DNA of 64,000 nucleotides from Ascaphus truei (lineage: Eukaryota > Chordata > Amphibia > Anura > Ascaphidae). Location of the stretch: positions 1,053,058 to 1,117,057 of the forward strand of contig CM071570.1 of the NCBI GenBank assembly GCA_036426205.1, in the 5' to 3' direction. Position numbers and translations under genes: made by a program. Under the pieces are notes generated by a model. That model was not told where the DNA came from and did not search any database. It saw nothing but the letters and a program-made list of their open reading frames with translations. This document shows positions 44,492-59,200 of this stretch, one piece after another (the first letter of the stretch is position 1; each line of letters starts with the position of its first letter).

Positions 44492-44882
44492 AGGAGGAGC
44501 GATACAGACTGGATGAGCTTTGTTGGCCTCACGTACCAGTCTGAGCATGCGCGGACACTCACCATGGGCGGTCCTTACCCACAAGCCTTCGGGTGGTCGG
44601 CGCGGCGCCACGAGTGACGTCACGCGCATGCGCACTGGACGGAGGGCTAATTTCGCACAGATTTTCTTAATTCACCCATTATTGCTCAGGTATTTAAGGT
44701 GCCTTATCCCAGCATACCCCACACTCCTTGATAAAGGACCCCCAGGTCCGAAACGCGTAGGAGGTTCCTGTCCTTGTCCCATCAAGGGGATCTCCTGTTG
44801 TCTCTCTGCATGCACAATAAAGAAGCAGTTTTACTCTACACCTGGCTCCCTGGCTGTGCGCCATTCGTTTTTTCCTTCTGCC
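44492..44882 (+). repeat. Right arm of the large inverted repeat (PLE-type terminal repeat)
   Basis: 391 bp, complementary to 43490-43882. Includes CCATGGGCGGTCC and GGCGCGGCGCC sequence, the hammerhead-like core, and an AATAAA (44816-44821) toward its outer end, consistent with the 3' part of a retroelement terminal repeat. Confidence 0.92.
44720..44766 (+). ncRNA. Hammerhead-like core in the right arm
   Basis: Same sequence as the left-arm core in the opposite orientation: CTTGATAA, stem II GGACC-CCCA-GGTCC, GAAA (44750-44753), CGCG, then GTA before GGAGG. It carries the same altered first core. Confidence 0.6.
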
Positions 44883-47095
44883 AAACATTGAGGAAGCATG
44901 CCATCCAAAATAAAGGGATACTGATTCCATCCCCCAACCGGCAAATAGTGCCTGCACGTCGGGTAGAATGAATATACCACCGGTAGCTCCGGACCCTGAA
45001 CTCCTGCAAACAAAAGAATTGCATTCTAACCCAAATATCTCACCTAAAACTTCTGTAGCCCTGCTTCCTATCACTAGCAAGCTGCTAGTCTGTGCTGTGT
45101 TACCTGCTGGCTCACAGGGCCTAAGTCTGCCACGGAGAACCTGGGGTGCGCGCAATATCTCTAACGGGTGCAGCGCCTCCACCTGCGACAGATCCCGCCA
45201 AAGGGGGAGTGAGTCTTCGCAGGACGTATATGCAAGAATTACACTTACACAGCCAAGTTCTAAATCAATCTCTTTTACTGGCAGGTTAAACTCACGGTAC
45301 ATTACATGCCATAACATTCTGGTATACGGGTACACAGTATATAACACACCACGGCGGACGTCCCCATCTCCAGGCGCCACGGCGGACACACCACAACTTG
45401 CACCTCGGCGGACGCCAACAATAATCCCCACACCCGCCACCGGGTGATCCCACCCGTGTCCGATCCTTTACGGATTAGTCCTCCCGCTCACAGCAGGCCC
45501 TGTGTGTGTGTATGGGTGACTGCGCAGCCACTATGTCTCGGGTGAATGAAAGATATAGTTGGTGCACTTGATGAAATACCTGCCGAGCCCTCCGGGGCTC
45601 GGAACTGCCACGATCTTCAAAAAGGGTCTCTGTGCATCGACACCGCTCTATCTCTCTCTCTAGGGTCCGGGGCGATCCCACCCGGACTCTGGCAACTCCA
45701 AAGGGGTCTGATCCCAGACCTCCCTCTCGACAGAATAGTCCCGGTCAAAACCAACAGTACTTAGGGGGCAGGAACCTGGCTAAGGCGATCCCTAGCTCAG
45801 CTTGTCTCTAAGGTGACACAGGGCTAGCTGGGCCTGGGGCACTTGGCCTGCGCTGGGGTGGGTCAACCTCCCCTCACAGTCTCTCCGTCTCCTCTCCAAT
45901 CAGCTCTGACTCCACATGCGTGCAAACACTGCCTATATCTCACGCAACTCCTCCACTCATAGGCTAGACTCGCTCACCTGACCCTCCCCGCAGGGCTGCT
46001 GGGTCAAGGGACTGCTGTCTCTCCCGCCAAATGCACTCTCCTCCTTCGCGGGCTTTTGCAACTATTCTTTGCAAGTGCAACCTCCCGTTCTTTGGGGTGA
46101 ATCAGGGGTCATGGCTACACTTACATACAGCAAGTTTCATGAGTCTGGGGTAAAGGGAACATGGAAAGTGGATAGATACCTGACCCCTGGCTTACAGTGC
46201 TAGATAGCTGCCAGGGACCCAAAGGCAAAGAGGGCTTAACCTTTATTATGAAGCCTGGTTACCTTTGCCCGTCACAGCTACCCATTGTCACGATGGACAC
46301 CAACTTTATCAACACATTTATATTTCTGGGTACTTGATTTACCAGAACAAGTTGCAAAATTGTGATTTATTTCCTTAATAGATAAACACACGACATCTGC
46401 AGAATACACTTAAAACAACACTTACTGGGACAAGGGAACAAAATAAATTGTCCTTGGAACGAAAGAAATTGTCCTTTGCTTGCAAGCGCCAGAAATGCAG
46501 CTTTGGTTTTAAAAGTCCTGTCGTTATGTTGTTATTAACCCCTTCATTCCTGGACCATTTGCTGCTGTGCTGGAACAAAGCCTTGCATCTTTACATCATG
46601 GATTAAAATTCAGGAATCACACTGGGGATACCTGGGGAGCCACAGTTATAGACTGCCCAAAGCTATCTTTAACATGTGGATCCAATCCCCTCGTGGGAAC
46701 AAAAAAATCCACGAATAGCCAAGTTACCCACAGTTCATAGGACTGGTCAAAAGGGCTGTCCGGTGGGCAGGGCGCATTGGTCAGGTTGATGCCCATGCCA
46801 CTTAGCATACCTGGGCTACACCCATATCTTGGCACCACTAAGTCTGATTTTTGACCCGAAGGGGTCACTAGCCTGACATCTGCTGTGCATCAGTATGTCA
46901 GTTTTGTAAATATTATGGGTCTGCTGGGTCTTTTCATAACTGACACTCTTTTAGACAGGGAGGTGCTAATTCAGCGATCGATTGAGGCTCCATCATAAAA
47001 ATACCCCCAGCTCAGTCACCCATATCACAGCTGGATGTCCAAGTAATTCCTGCTTGGACTTACAAAAAATAACTCCTGCCTTACATTTACAATCT
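44883..47095. other. Gene-free stretch
   Basis: A 248-codon minus frame (45440-44694) runs partly through the PLE-type arm and has no recognised domain, so I do not call it a gene. Nothing else recognised. Confidence 0.5.
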
Positions 47096-47215
47096 GCAGT
47101 TAATAATATAATAATAATAATATGTTCTTGTATAGCGCTGCTAATTGTACGCAGCGCTTTACAGGGACATTTTTGCAGGCACAGGTCTCTGCCCAGTAGA
47201 GCTTACAATCTATAT
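47096..47215 (-). repeat. L2/CR1-type LINE or SINE 3' tail
   Basis: On the minus strand: ATTGTAAGCTCTACTGGGCA, CTGTAAAGCGCTGCG, AGCGCTATACAAG and then an ATT/AATA tail. This order is the widely shared 3' end of L2/CR1-clade elements and their SINEs in vertebrates. It abuts the start of the 50-bp array. Confidence 0.75.
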
Positions 47216-50200
47216 TTATTTATTTATTTATTCCACCATTAATTACAGTATATAATATGATAACAAGTAGGTAGTATTTATTCCAACATTAATTACAGTA
47301 CATAACATGATAACAAGTAGGTAGTATTTATTCCACCCATTAATGACAAGACGTACATGATAACAACGTAGGGGTAGTATTTATGTCACCATTAATTACA
47401 GTACATAACCATGGATAACAAGTAGGGTAGTATTTATGTCCACCAATAATTCAGTACATAAATGATAACAAGGCAGGAAGTATTTATTCCACCATTAATT
47501 ACAGTACATACATTGATAACAAGTAGTAGTATTTATTCCACCCATTCATTAGCACGTACAACATGATAACAAGTGGAATAGTATTTACTTCACATTAATT
47601 TCGTACCATAAATGATAACAGTAGGTAGTTTATACTTCCACCAATATACAGTACTAACATGATAAAGTATGAGTAATTTATCCACCATTAATTCAGAAAT
47701 AACATTGATAACAAGTAGGGCAGTTATTGATTCACATTAAGTTACAGACAACTGATAACACAGATAGAAGTATTTCCATCACTCAGCTTAATTACAGTAA
47801 GTAAGGATTGAAACAAGTTAGTGTCAGTTGTTATTCACATGTAATTACAGTACACTAACTCTGATACAGTAGGTAGTACTTTGTCCACCATTAATTACAG
47901 TACATAACATGACTAAACAAGGAGGTATTATTGTCACCATTAATATACAAGTACATAATCATGTATAACACACAGGTATTAATATTATTCCACCATTAAT
48001 GTACGGACGTACATCATATGATAACACGTAGGTAGAGTTCTTAGTTACACATTAATTAAGTACATAACATGATACAAGTAGGTAGTATGTTGTGTCCACT
48101 TAATCCTAAGTACGTAACACTAAACAAGTAAGTAGTATTTATCCCCCATTAATTACAGTTCATAATATTGATAACAAGTAAGGTACTAATTTAATCCACC
48201 ATTGAATTACAGACTAACTATGAATAACAAGTAGGTAGTATTTATTCCACCTTAATTACAAGACATACCATATAACAAGTTGATTAGTATTTATTCCACC
48301 ATAATTAAAAGAACATAACATGATAACAAGTAGTAGTAATTTATTCCACCATTAATTACAGGATTCATAAGTATGGATAACAAAGTATTTCGGTACATTA
48401 GGTATCCACCGTTAATACAAGCATAACAGATTAGATGTAGTTATTTATTCACCATTAATTACAGAATACGTAATATGTATAACAAGTAAGGTAGTATTTT
48501 ATTCCACCATTAATAAGAATAACATGATAACCAATAGGTAGATTTATTCCCATTATTACAAGACAAATGATAACAAGTAGTGTATTTTTCACCATTAATT
48601 AAAACATTCTAATATGATAAACAGTAAGATTGTATTTATTCACCAGTAATACAAGACATAACATGATAACAAGTAGGTAGTATTTATTCACCATGTATGA
48701 TACAAAAACACAATTCACCAACACGTAACTGGAACATTGTAGTAATTTATTCCACCTTGTACAACGTACATACATGATAACAAGGAGTAGGTGTATTGAT
48801 TCGCACCTTATTACAAGACATAATCATGATCAACAAGCTAGTATTATTTATTCCACCATTAATTACAAGAATAACTGATAACAAGCTAGGTATAGTTATT
48901 CACCATAATTACTGTACATAACATGTATCACCAGTAGGTAGTATTTATTCCACCATTAATTACAGTACATAATCATTGATAACATAGTAGGTGATAATTG
49001 ATTCCACATTAATTACAGTACATAATTGATGATAACAAGTAGGTAGTATTTATCCACCATTAATTAACAGACATAACAACTATACAAGTAGGTTTAGTTA
49101 TTTTATTCCACTGACTTAATTACAGTACCTATACTATAACACTAGGTAGTATTTATTCCACCGCTTAATTACAGTACATAAGATGATAACAAGTAGGATA
49201 GTATTTATTCCACCATTATTACAGTACATACACATGATACACAGGGTCAGTATTTCATCAACCAGTATATGTAAAGCACCATAACACTTAACATAGTATA
49301 GTCCATAGTAGAATATATCAGTAGTAATATCCACCATTAAATACAAGACATAATATGATAACAAGTAGCGTAGTATTATTCCACCATAATTACAGCTATA
49401 ACTGATAACAGAGGTAGTATATTCTATTCCACCATTACTTACAAGACATAATCATGATCAAAGTAGGTCGTATTTATTGACATTAATTAAGACATAATAT
49501 GATAACAAGTAGATTGTATTTATTCACACATTAATTACAAGACATAATATGATAACAAGTCAGGTAGTAATTATTCCCCCATTATTACAACATAACTGAT
49601 AACAAGTAGGTAGATTTTCCACCTTATTACAAGTACATAATATGATAACAAGTAGGTAGTATTTATTCACCATTAATTTACAAGACGTACTACATGATAC
49701 AAGTAGGTAGTATTTATTCCACACATTAATTACAGTACATACATGATAACAAGTAGTAGCTATTTATCCCACCATAATTACAGTAGCATAAATGATAACA
49801 AGTAGGAAGTATTTATTCCACCATTAATTACAAGACACCATAACATATGATAAACTTAGGTAGTATTTATTCCCCATTATTAGCAGACTAAGAGAAACAG
49901 TGATGGTAGTATTTATTCCACCATTAATTACAGCAACATAACATGATAACAAGTAGGTAGTATTTATTCCACCTTAATTACAAGACATAATATGATAAAG
50001 TAGTAGTATTTCTTCCACCATTATACAGTAACGTAAGGATGATAAAAATAGTAGTGTATTTATTCCACATTATTACAAGACATAATCATGATAACAAGTA
50101 GGTATTATGTCCACCAGTAATTACAGTACGTAACATGCTAACAAGTAGGTAGTATTATTCCACATAATTCAACCAGTACATAATGATAACAAGTAGTAGT

Positions 50201-53200
50201 ATTATTCCACCATTAATACAGCTAAACATGATAACAAGTATAGGTAGTATTTATTCCACCATAATTACCACGACATAACATGAAATACAAGTAGGTTAGT
50301 ATTTATCTCCACCCATTAATTACAAGATCAGTACAACATGATAACAGTAGGTAGTAGTTATTCCACCTTTAATTACAAGACATAAATATATTGATTCAAA
50401 GCATAAAGAGTAGTATTTATCCACATTAATTACAGTAGTAACATGATAACAAGTAGGTAGTATTATTCCACCATTAATTACAGACTAACAGGTATTATAA
50501 CAGTTAGGAGTATTTATTCCACCATTAATTACAGACATAACATGATAACAGTAGTAGTATTAGATTTCCAAATTATTACAGCACAAACATAGATAACAAG
50601 TAGTAGTAGTTATTCCCATTTAATTACAAGAATAATATGATAACAAGAGGGTAGTATTTATTCCACATTAATTACTGTACGTATATGATAACAAGAAGAT
50701 GTATTTGATTCCACCATAATTACAAGACATAACATGATAACAAGTAGATGTATTTATGCCCCTTTAATTACAAGACATAATACTGATAACAAGTTAGGTA
50801 GTATTTATCCACCATTAATTACAGTAAGATATGATAGAACAAGGTGATGTTATTTATTCACCATTAATTAAAAGACATTAATGATAACAAGGTAGGTAGT
50901 TTATTCCACCATAATTACAGACATAACGTAAACAATAGGTAGTATTTATTCCACCTTAATTACAGAGTAAATGATAACAAGTAGTAGAGTTTTTCCACCA
51001 TAATTACAATACATAACATGATAACAAGTAAGTAGTATTTATTCCACCATTAATTACAGTAAGTAACATATAAAAGTAGGTAGTATTTATTCCACCATTA
51101 ATTACAGTACATAACTGATAACAAGAGGTAGTATTTATTCCACCATTAATTACATACATAATATAACAAGTAGGTAGTAATTTATTCACCATTAATTACA
51201 AACATAAACATGATAACAAGTAGTAGTATTATTCCACTATTAATTACAGACATAACATGATAAAAGAGGTAGTATTTATTCCACCATAATTAACAGTACA
51301 TAATATGATAACAGTGGTAGATTTATTGCCCCATAATTACAGTATTAACAGATACACAAGTAGTAGTATTTAATCCACATTAATTAAGACATAACACATA
51401 ACAAGAGGTGTATTTATTCACCCATTAATTACAGTACATAACATGATAACACGTAGGTAGTATTTATTCACACCATTAATTACAGACATCATCTAGTATA
51501 CAAGTAGGTAGTATTTATTCCACCATTAATTACAATACGTAACTGATAACAATAGGTGTATTTATTCCACCATTAATTACACAACATACATGATAACAAG
51601 TAGGTAGTATTTTTCCACCATAATTACAAGACATTAATCTGATAACAAATAGGTAGATATATATTCCCCATTAATTACAGCACATACTGATAACAAGTAG
51701 GTAGTATTTATTCCACCATTAATTACAAGACATAATATGAAAAAGTAGTAGTATTATTCCACCATTAATTACAGCACATAAATGATAACAAGTAGATGTA
51801 TTTATTCCCATTAATTACAAGACATAATTGCTAACATGGTGTATTTCTTCCTACCTTAATACAAGACATAACTGATAACAAGTAGGTAGTATTTATTCCA
51901 CCATTAATTACTAGCACATAACATATAAACAAGTACGGTAGTATTTATTCCACCATTAATTACAAGACGTAATATGATAACAAGTAGGTAGTATTTATTC
52001 CACCATTAATTACAGTACGTAATATGATAACAGTAGATTGTATATTTATTCCACCATTAATTACAAGTGACACTACATGATAAACAAGTAGTTGGTATTT
52101 ATTCCACCATTAATTACAAGACATAATATGATAACAAGTAGGTAGTATTTAATTCCACCATTAATTACAGTACATAACATGATAACAAGTAGGTAGTATT
52201 TATTCCACCATTAATTACAAGACATAATCTTGAAACAGTAGGTCAGTATTTACTTCCACCATTAATTACAGTACATAACATGATAACAAGTAGGTAGTAT
52301 TTAATCCACCATTAATTAAAGACATAACACGATAACAAGTAGGTAGTATTTTCCACCATTAATTACAGTAAGACATGATATAACACGTGGTAGTTATTCC
52401 ACCATTAATTACAGACATAATATTAACAAGTAGGTAGTATTTATTTCCACCATTTAATTACAGTAGTAACATGATAACAAGTAGGTAGATTTATTCCACC
52501 ATTAATTACAGCACATAACATGATAACAAGTAGTAGGTCAGTATTTATTCCACCATATTAAGCGTACTAACATGCATAATCACGTAGAGTTAGTATTTTA
52601 TTCACCATAATGTTACGCCACATAAAGAAACAATAGTGTATATTATTCCAACCATTAATAACAAGAATAATATGTAACAAGTAGGTAGTATTTATTCCAC
52701 CATTAATTACAGAGTAACATGATAACAAGTGATTAGTATTTTCCCCAGTTAATTACAAGGACATCATATGATACAAGGAGGTAGTAGTTAGATTCACATT
52801 AGACTAACGCCGTAATAACATGAATAACAAAGAATTGGTATTATTTATTCTCACCATAATTCATAGACATAATCAATAACAAGTAGGATGTAATTTATTC
52901 CACTTTTTACAGTACGGTAATAGTTGATAACAGATAGATTGTATTTTTCCACCATTAATAAAGACTAATGATAAACACGTTAGATTGTATGTCATTCTCA
53001 GCCATTAATTCCAGAAATAATGATACCAAGTAGAATAGTATTCATTTCCACATTAATTCAGTCAGTGAATAATGATAACAGTAGTTGTATATTTATTCCC
53101 AGCATTAATTTACAAGACGTAATCATGGAATAACCAAGGAGGTTAGTAATTTATTCCACATTAATTCCAAACATAATATGAACACAAGTAGGTAAGTAAA

Positions 53201-56200
53201 TTTTTCCCCCATTAATTACAATGTAAGCTACTAATTGATGACCGAAGTAGTAAGTATTTATTCACCTTAATTACAGTCATACATGATAACAAAGTGAGGT
53301 GTAAGTTATCCACCATTAATTACAGTACATACATAAGAAACAGGTAGGTAGTGATTTTCCACCATTAATTACAAGTACACACTGATAACAAGTAGGTAGT
53401 ATTATTCCACCTTAATTACAAAGTAATTCTGATAACAAGTAGGTAGTATTATCTCCACCATTACATACAGTACGTAACATGATAACAAAGGTATACTTTA
53501 TCCACCATTATTACAGCTACATAACTGATAACAGTAGTAGTATTTAATGCACCATTAGTTAAAGTACATAACGATAAACAAGTAGTATTTAATTCACCAT
53601 AATTAAGACAAACATCATACACATGATACCCTTCTCTGTCATTCACCATTAATCCAGACCTGAATATGATAACAAGTCGTAGTATTTTAATTCCACCAGA
53701 TTCACATTATAGCAATAGTAAACATATATAACAAGTGGTTCGGTTGTTATTCCACCATTAATTCAAGCACATAACATTGAACTAAGTGATTTATTTAAAT
53801 TCCACCATTTAATTACACGACATAATATGATACACAGTAGGTAGATTTATTTCATACCATTAATTACAGTACTCAATATGCTAACACGAGTAGTTGTATT
53901 CCTTCACCATTAATTACAAGACATAAATGATAACAAGTAGGTAGTATTTATTCCACATTAATACCGCACATACATGATACACGTAGGTGGTAATATTCCC
54001 CCATTATTAAGAGAATCATAACACAGGAGGTAGTATTTATTACACCATAATTAACAGAGACATAATATGATAACAAGTAGGTAGTATTTATTCCACCATT
54101 ACTAAAATACATAACATGATAACAAGGAGTAGTATTTATTCCACCATTAATTACAAGACATAAATTGAAACAAGTAGGTGAGTTTATTCCACCATTAATT
54201 ACGTACGTAAACTGAGTAACAAGTAGGTAGTAGTTATTCCACCATAATTACAGTACATAACATGATAACAAGTAGAGAGTATTTTTCCACCATAATTACA
54301 GACATTAACTATGATAACGAAGTAGGTAGTATTTATTCCACCATTAATTACAAGTACATAACATGATAAAAGTAGGTAGTATTATTCACCATTAATTAAG
54401 TACATAAACATGATAACAAGTAGTAGTATTTATTCCACCATTAATACAGTACATAACATGATAAAAGTAGGTAGTATTTACCACCATTAATTACAAGTAC
54501 ATAAATGATAACAAGTAGTTAGTATTTTCACCACATTAATTAAAGTACAAACCACGATAACAAGTAGGTACAGTATTTATTCCACCATTAATTACAGTAC
54601 ATACATGATAACAGTAGGTGAGTTATTTATTCCACCATTATTACAAGTACATAAATGATAACACGTAGGTAGTATGTATTCCACCATAATTACAGTAGTA
54701 AATGATACAAAGTAGGTAGTATTTATCCACCATTATTACAGGCAATAACAATCAACACGATAGTAGTATTTATTCCACCATTAATTACAAAAAATAACTA
54801 TGATAACAAGTAGGTAGTATAGATGTATTACACCATTAATTACAGAACATAACATGATAACACAGTAGGTGAGTATTGATTCCACCATTAATTACAGAAT
54901 AATGCGAAACAAGTAGGTAGTATGTATTCCCATTAATTACCAGTACAGTAATATGATAACAAGAGATTGTATTGATTCCACCATTAATTACAAGAACATA
55001 CTATGAAACAAGTAGGAGTATTTATTCACCCTTAATTCAAGACATAATATGATAACAAGTAGGTAGTATTTATTCCACCATAATCTACAGACTAACATGA
55101 TAACAAGTAGGTAGTATTATTCACAATTAATACAGACAGTAATATGATAACAAGTAGGTAGTATATTCCACCATTAATTACAAGACGTAAATTGATAACA
55201 AGGTGAGTATTTACGACCACATTAATTACAAAGACATAACATGTAACAAGGAGATGGTATTTTCCACCATTAATTACAAGACATAACATGATAACAAGTA
55301 GATTGTATTTTATTCCACCATTAATTACCAGTAGTAAATGATAACAACGTAGTATGTATTTAATTCACCATTAATGACAGACCTAAATGATACAAGTAAG
55401 GTAGTATTTATTCCACCATAATTACAAGAAAATCGTAAACAAGTAGGTAGTTATTTTATTCCACCTATTAACTATAAAGACATAACTATGATAACAAGTA
55501 GGTAGTATTTATTCACCATCCCATTAATTACAAGACATAATATTGAAAACAAGTAGGTGGATTATTCCACCATTAATTAAGTAAATTAATATGATACAAG
55601 GAGGTAGATTTATTCACCATTAATTACAAGTACATACAACATGATAAAGTAGGTAGGATTTATTCCACCATTAATTACAGTACCTAACATGATAACAAGT
55701 ATGGTAGTATTTATTCCACCATTAATACAAGACATAAAATGAATAACAAGTAGGTAGTTTTAGCCACCTTAAACAGTATGTAATCTACCAGTAGAGTTTA
55801 TTCCACCCATAATTACAAGACATACATGATAACAAGTACGGTAGTATTTATTCACCATTAATTACAGTACATAACATGATAACAAGGGTAGTATTTATTC
55901 ACCCATAATAATTACATAATATGATAACAAGTAGGTTAGTATTTATTTCCACCATTAATACAGTACATAACGATAACAAATAGGTAGCTATTTATTCCAC
56001 CCCATTAAGTACATTAATAAACTGATAACAAGTAGGTAGTATTTATTCCACCATTAATTAACAAGAAAAAATATGATAACAAGTAGATAGCTTTATTCCC
56101 CCTTAATTTACAAGTACATAAGATAAACAAATAGGTTAGTATTTATTCCACCATTAATTACATAAAATGATAACAAGTAGGCTAGTATTTATTCCACCAT

Positions 56201-59200
56201 TAATTACAGTAAAACATGATAAATAGTAGGTGTATTTATTCACACCATTATAACGAGACATAACATGAAACAAAGTAGTGTATTTTCTTCCACATTATTA
56301 CAGACATAACATGTGAAACAAGTAGGTAGTAGTATTTATCCACCTTTATTACAGTACATAACATGATAACATATGTCGGTAGATTTATTCCACATTAAGT
56401 ACAAGACGTATATGATAACAAGTAGGTGTATTTATTCCAATTAATATACAGACATAACATGATAACAAGTAGGTAGTATTTATTCCACCATTAATTACAA
56501 GGACAAAATGATAACAGTAGGTAGTATTTATTCCACATTAATTACAAGTACGTAATATGATAACAAGTAGGATGTATTTATTCCACCATTAATTACAAGA
56601 CATAACATGATAACAAGTAGATTGTATTATTCCACCATTAATTACAAGACAATATGATAACAAGTAGGTAGTATTATTCCACCATTAATTACAGTACGTA
56701 ATATGATAACAAGTAGGTAGTGTTATTCCACCATTAATTACAGACATAAATAGATAACAAGTGGCAGTAGTATTTATGCCACCCAAAATTTTTTTAATTG
56801 TTACAGTACTTAACATGAAACAAGAGGTAGATTTATTCCACCATTATACAGACAGTACATAACATGCGATAACAAGTAGGTAGTATTATTCACCATTAAT
56901 TACGTAAGAAAATTGATAACAAGAGTAGTATTATTTCCACCTAAATTTACAGACGTAACATGATAACAAGTAGACGGGTGTATTATTCCCCATTAATCTA
57001 AGAATAAATGATAACTAAATGGTAGTATTATCCACCATGAATCATACCGAATACCATGATAACAAGTAAGGTAGTATTATTATCACCATAATTACAGCAG
57101 TACTATACATGATAACAAGTAGGTAGTATTATTCACCATTAATTACAGACTAACATGCATAACGTAGGGCGCTATTAGATTCCACCATATTACAACGGAT
57201 CATCAACATGCTAACAAGTAAGGCGTCTTTATCTCCACCATTAATTAAAGTACATATTGATAACAAGTGAGGTAGTATTTATGTACCACAGTAATACCAA
57301 GAACATAAATGATAAAACAAGTAGCGGTGTATTTATTGCCACCATTAATTACAGTACTAACATGATAAAATAGTAGTAGTATTTTTCCACTTCAGAATAT
57401 AATGATAACACATAGTAGTTAGAGAAACCTATACAGGAGCATATAGAAGTAGGAGTATTATTCCACCATTGTAATATACGCAATACATAACATGGATAAA
57501 CAAGTAGGTAGTATTAATCCCCATTAATTACAAGCATAATATCAGTAACCAGAAGATGCTAGTATTTTATCCACCCAATAACGTTACGTAGAACGATATA
57601 ACATGTAAAAGTAGTGTAGGTATTCCACTTTCACTAAGGATCCAGTAATCATGATAACAAGTAGTAGATTATATCCACCTTAATTACAAGACATAATATG
57701 ATAAAAGTAGGTAGTATTTATTCCACCTCAATACAGCAAAACTGTACTATGAAAAAGTATGGATTAGTATGATTCACATCCATTAATACAAAGAACATTA
57801 AAATATGCATCAACAGTATGTGTACGTATTTATTCACCATAATACAGCTACGATAATGATTAACAAGTAGGTAGTATTTTTCACACCATTAATTACAAGA
57901 GTAACATGATAACAACGTAGGGTTGTATTTATTCCCCCATTAATTACAATACATAAACGATAACAGAAGCTAGGTAGTATTCTTCCACCTATAATTCCAG
58001 ATAGTAACATGTGAACAAGTAGGTAGTCATTATTCACACCTTAATTCGAGTACATAACATGATAACAAGTAGGTAGTATTGATATCCACCACATTAATTA
58101 CAGTACATACATTATAAACAAGTAGTAGTATCTTAATTCCACCATTAATTACAGACTAATCATGATAAATATACGAGTAGTATTATTCCACTAATTACAG
58201 CTACAAGAATACTGATACCAAGTAAGGTCGTATTTATTCCCAAATTAATTAGCATAAGTAATCTGAAAAAAGTAGGTAGACTATTCCACATTAATTACAG
58301 TACATAAACATGACTAACAAGTAGGTAGTGTAGTATTTATCCACATTAATTAAGAATAAACGATGTAACAACGTAGGTAGATTTATTCACCAGATTAATT
58401 ACGGTAACATAACATGATAACAGTTAGGTAGTATTTTATTTCCACCTAATTACAGGTAACATACATGATAACAAAGTAGTAGAGGTCGTATTTATTCCAC
58501 CATTAATTACATCTAGAAATATGATAAAAAGTAGGCTGGTATTGATTCCCATTAATTACGAAAGCCAATACCACATGATTAACAAGTAGGTAGTACTTTA
58601 TTTCCACCATTATTTACAGTAAATCAAACATGATAACAAGTACGGTTGTATTATTCCACCATTAATACAGTACATGAATATGATAACAAGTAGGTCGATT
58701 GATTCCACATTATTACCGTACCATAACATTGATAAACAAGTAGGTAGTATTTAATCCACCATAATTACGACATAACACGATAACAAGTAGGTAGTATTAT
58801 TCCACCCCTTAATTACAGCCATCACAACATGATAAAAAGTCGGTAGTATTTATTCCACCTTTACCTTACAGTACATAACAGGATAACAAGTGAGGTAGTA
58901 TTTATTCCCACCATAATTACAAGACTAATATGATAACAAGTAGGTTATACTTTATTCCACCATAATTACAGAACATAACTGATAAACCAAGTAGGTAGTA
59001 TTATTCCACCATTAATTACAAGGAATATATGATAAAAGTAGTATGTAAGGTAGTAGTATTACCATTATTACAGTACGTAATATGATACCAGTAGGTAGAT
59101 GGTATTTATTCCACCATTAATTACAAGACATGAACATGTAACACGTAGATTGTATTTATTCACCAATAATTACACGACCGAACACGATAAACAAGTAGGT

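Noticed and set aside
44694..45440. 248-codon minus-strand frame as a gene
   Set aside because: It lies partly inside the inverted PLE-type arm, has no recognised motif, and its counterpart in the left arm is not open to the same extent.
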